NCBI GenBank assembly: GCA_014729375.1
Contig: WJKA01000140.1
Span: forward strand, 1-6,897
Direction of reading: 5' to 3'
DNA from: Chitinivibrionales bacterium
GTDB taxonomy: Bacteria; Fibrobacterota; Chitinivibrionia; Chitinivibrionales; WJKA01
Length of the DNA: 6,897 nucleotides
Shown here: one piece after another, positions 6,101 to 6,897 of the stretch
Numbering within the stretch: the stretch's first letter is position 1
Layout: each line of letters begins with the position of its first letter
Made by a program: the position numbers and the translations under genes
Notes under the pieces: model-generated
What the model saw: the letters and a program-made list of their open reading frames with translations, nothing else
Database searches by the model: none
What the model was told of the DNA's origin: nothing

Positions 6101-6897
6101 GTGAAGTACAAGGTTCTAATAAAAAAGAATGCGGACCCTGAACGGGCTGCCAGAATTGCCGAGGAAGTGGCGAAATGGTCGGGAAGCAGTCCCGCTGTTG
6201 TTGCCGCTGCTTTGATGCAGAAGGCTGTTTGTGTCAAGAAAGAGGCTGAAGACGAGGAGGCCATGAAGCTCAAAAAGCAATTCGAGGCAGTTGGAGCAGA
6301 GGTCGAGCTTGAAAAACTGGCGGTTGCCGCCGCGCCTCCGCCACCGCCACCACCGAAAAAGCAGGCGGCAAGCGGAGAAACGGAGGAGTATGATGATGAA
6401 GATGCTCCCGGGAGAGTCCTCAGCGAAGCTGAATATACGGCGAATCTTGCAAAAAGAAGTGATATTTTCGCTGTTGAGAAAGACAGCCGCCTGAGAAATA
6501 TGGAGATTGTCAGTCTTGTCCTTGGTATTCTTTTCGGCGTATGGTTGAGCACCAGGGAAATAGTCAAAGTTGCAACCGATTTTTTCGAAAAGATACCTGA
6601 AGAGCGTGTCGCCAAACTTGTGAAAGAGCTTCCGGAAACAATCGTTGACAAACAAAAAGAGAAAGAAGATGAAATCAAGACCGACAAGAAGAAGCTCAAG
6701 AAGACAAAGAAAAAAGGCGCGGGAGGACGTACCGGCGGTGGTGGAGACCCTCGTGCACGAGTGACGAAAAAGGGAGTTCTGGGAATTATTTCCGGACAGA
6801 TCAAGGGCAAAACTGTGGCGTCTGCTGATGTCTTTGGAAAAGGCGGATTTGCTTCCGGTATCGATGCTATCCTTCAGGGAGTCGGCGGTTTGAAGGC
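6101..6897 (+). CDS. AgmX/PglI-like single-span membrane protein with bL12-like N-terminal domain (partial, 3' truncated by window)
   Basis: The frame is open from GTG to the right edge, with 265 complete codons visible. Residues 1-72 resemble the C-terminal domain of ribosomal protein bL12: a beta start (KYKVLI), a helix at about 11-26, and an end (EDEEAMKLKKQFEAVGAEVE) very like the last helix and strand of bL12. A run of seven prolines follows (79-85), then an acidic linker (about 92-103), a TM (about 133-149, with LRN before it suggesting N-in), an amphipathic stretch, a Lys-rich segment (183-205) and a Gly-rich linker (206-215). From about 219, TKKGVLGIISG and ADVFGKGGFASGIDAILQ resemble the region before the TonB-like domain in AgmX/PglI proteins; the C-terminal domain itself lies beyond the window. 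In Myxococcus, GltG/PglI and GltJ/AgmX span the inner membrane and connect cytoplasmic regulators to the periplasmic gliding machine. A general TonB-like energy transducer is the alternative. Confidence 0.85.
   Translation, partial: MKYKVLIKKNADPERAARIAEEVAKWSGSSPAVVAAALMQKAVCVKKEAEDEEAMKLKKQFEAVGAEVELEKLAVAAAPPPPPPPKKQAASGETEEYDDEDAPGRVLSEAEYTANLAKRSDIFAVEKDSRLRNMEIVSLVLGILFGVWLSTREIVKVATDFFEKIPEERVAKLVKELPETIVDKQKEKEDEIKTDKKKLKKTKKKGAGGRTGGGGDPRARVTKKGVLGIISGQIKGKTVASADVFGKGGFASGIDAILQGVGGLK

Noticed and set aside
6335..6355. CCN-rich run as a tandem DNA repeat
   Set aside because: It encodes the seven-proline run between the bL12-like domain and the acidic linker using mixed codons, so it is better seen as a protein linker than as a repeat element.
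5986..6810. Long antisense open frame (274 codons) opposite the end of the second ExbD gene and the AgmX/PglI-like gene
   Set aside because: It is rich in Ser, Phe and Pro runs, as expected from reading Lys/Glu/Gly-rich codons backwards. It has no recognisable motif and overlaps two well-supported sense genes.

Overview
The window looks like a bacterial chromosomal fragment from a diderm (Gram-negative-type) organism. It has moderate GC by eye, short intergenic gaps, Shine-Dalgarno-preceded genes and every confident gene on the + strand. The gene content is a very large secreted TPR protein, an ExbB/TolQ-type motor protein, two ExbD/TolR-type proteins and an AgmX/PglI-like membrane protein. 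This resembles the Agl-Glt (gliding/focal-adhesion) gene sets of Myxococcota and similar clusters I recall from Fibrobacterota/Chitinispirillia-like lineages. The taxonomic suggestion is an inference from gene content only.

Layout. Positions 1-141 are the 3' end of an upstream gene with a charged, coiled-coil-like C-terminus. Positions 142-313 are an AT-rich intergenic region with weak promoter-like hexamers and a nested inverted repeat just upstream of the next ribosome binding site. Positions 314-3955 encode a 1213-residue exported TPR protein with a polybasic C-terminal tail. After a 123-nt gap come a three-TM ExbB/TolQ/MotA-family protein (4079-4705), a long ExbD-like protein (4742-5536), a second, shorter ExbD-like protein (5595-6098) and, 2 nt later, a GTG-started gene that runs off the right edge (6101-6897). 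The last gene has an N-terminal domain resembling the C-terminal domain of ribosomal protein bL12, a proline run, one TM segment, a Lys/Gly-rich linker and the start of an AgmX/PglI-type region.

How the genes probably work together (inference from family knowledge). The ExbB- and ExbD-like proteins would form an inner-membrane proton-driven motor. The single-span AgmX/PglI-like protein would carry force or signal from cytoplasm to periplasm. The big TPR protein would be the periplasmic scaffold.

The most unusual points are: (i) the first ExbD homologue has Cys where the family has its essential transmembrane Asp, while the second keeps it, suggesting an asymmetric stator pair; (ii) the ExbB homologue has Ile where E. 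coli ExbB has its TM3 Glu, while both polar Thr are kept; (iii) the AgmX/PglI-like protein carries a bL12-like cytoplasmic domain where the Myxococcus proteins carry FHA or zinc-finger/GYF modules. No RNA genes, mobile elements or CRISPR arrays were seen.
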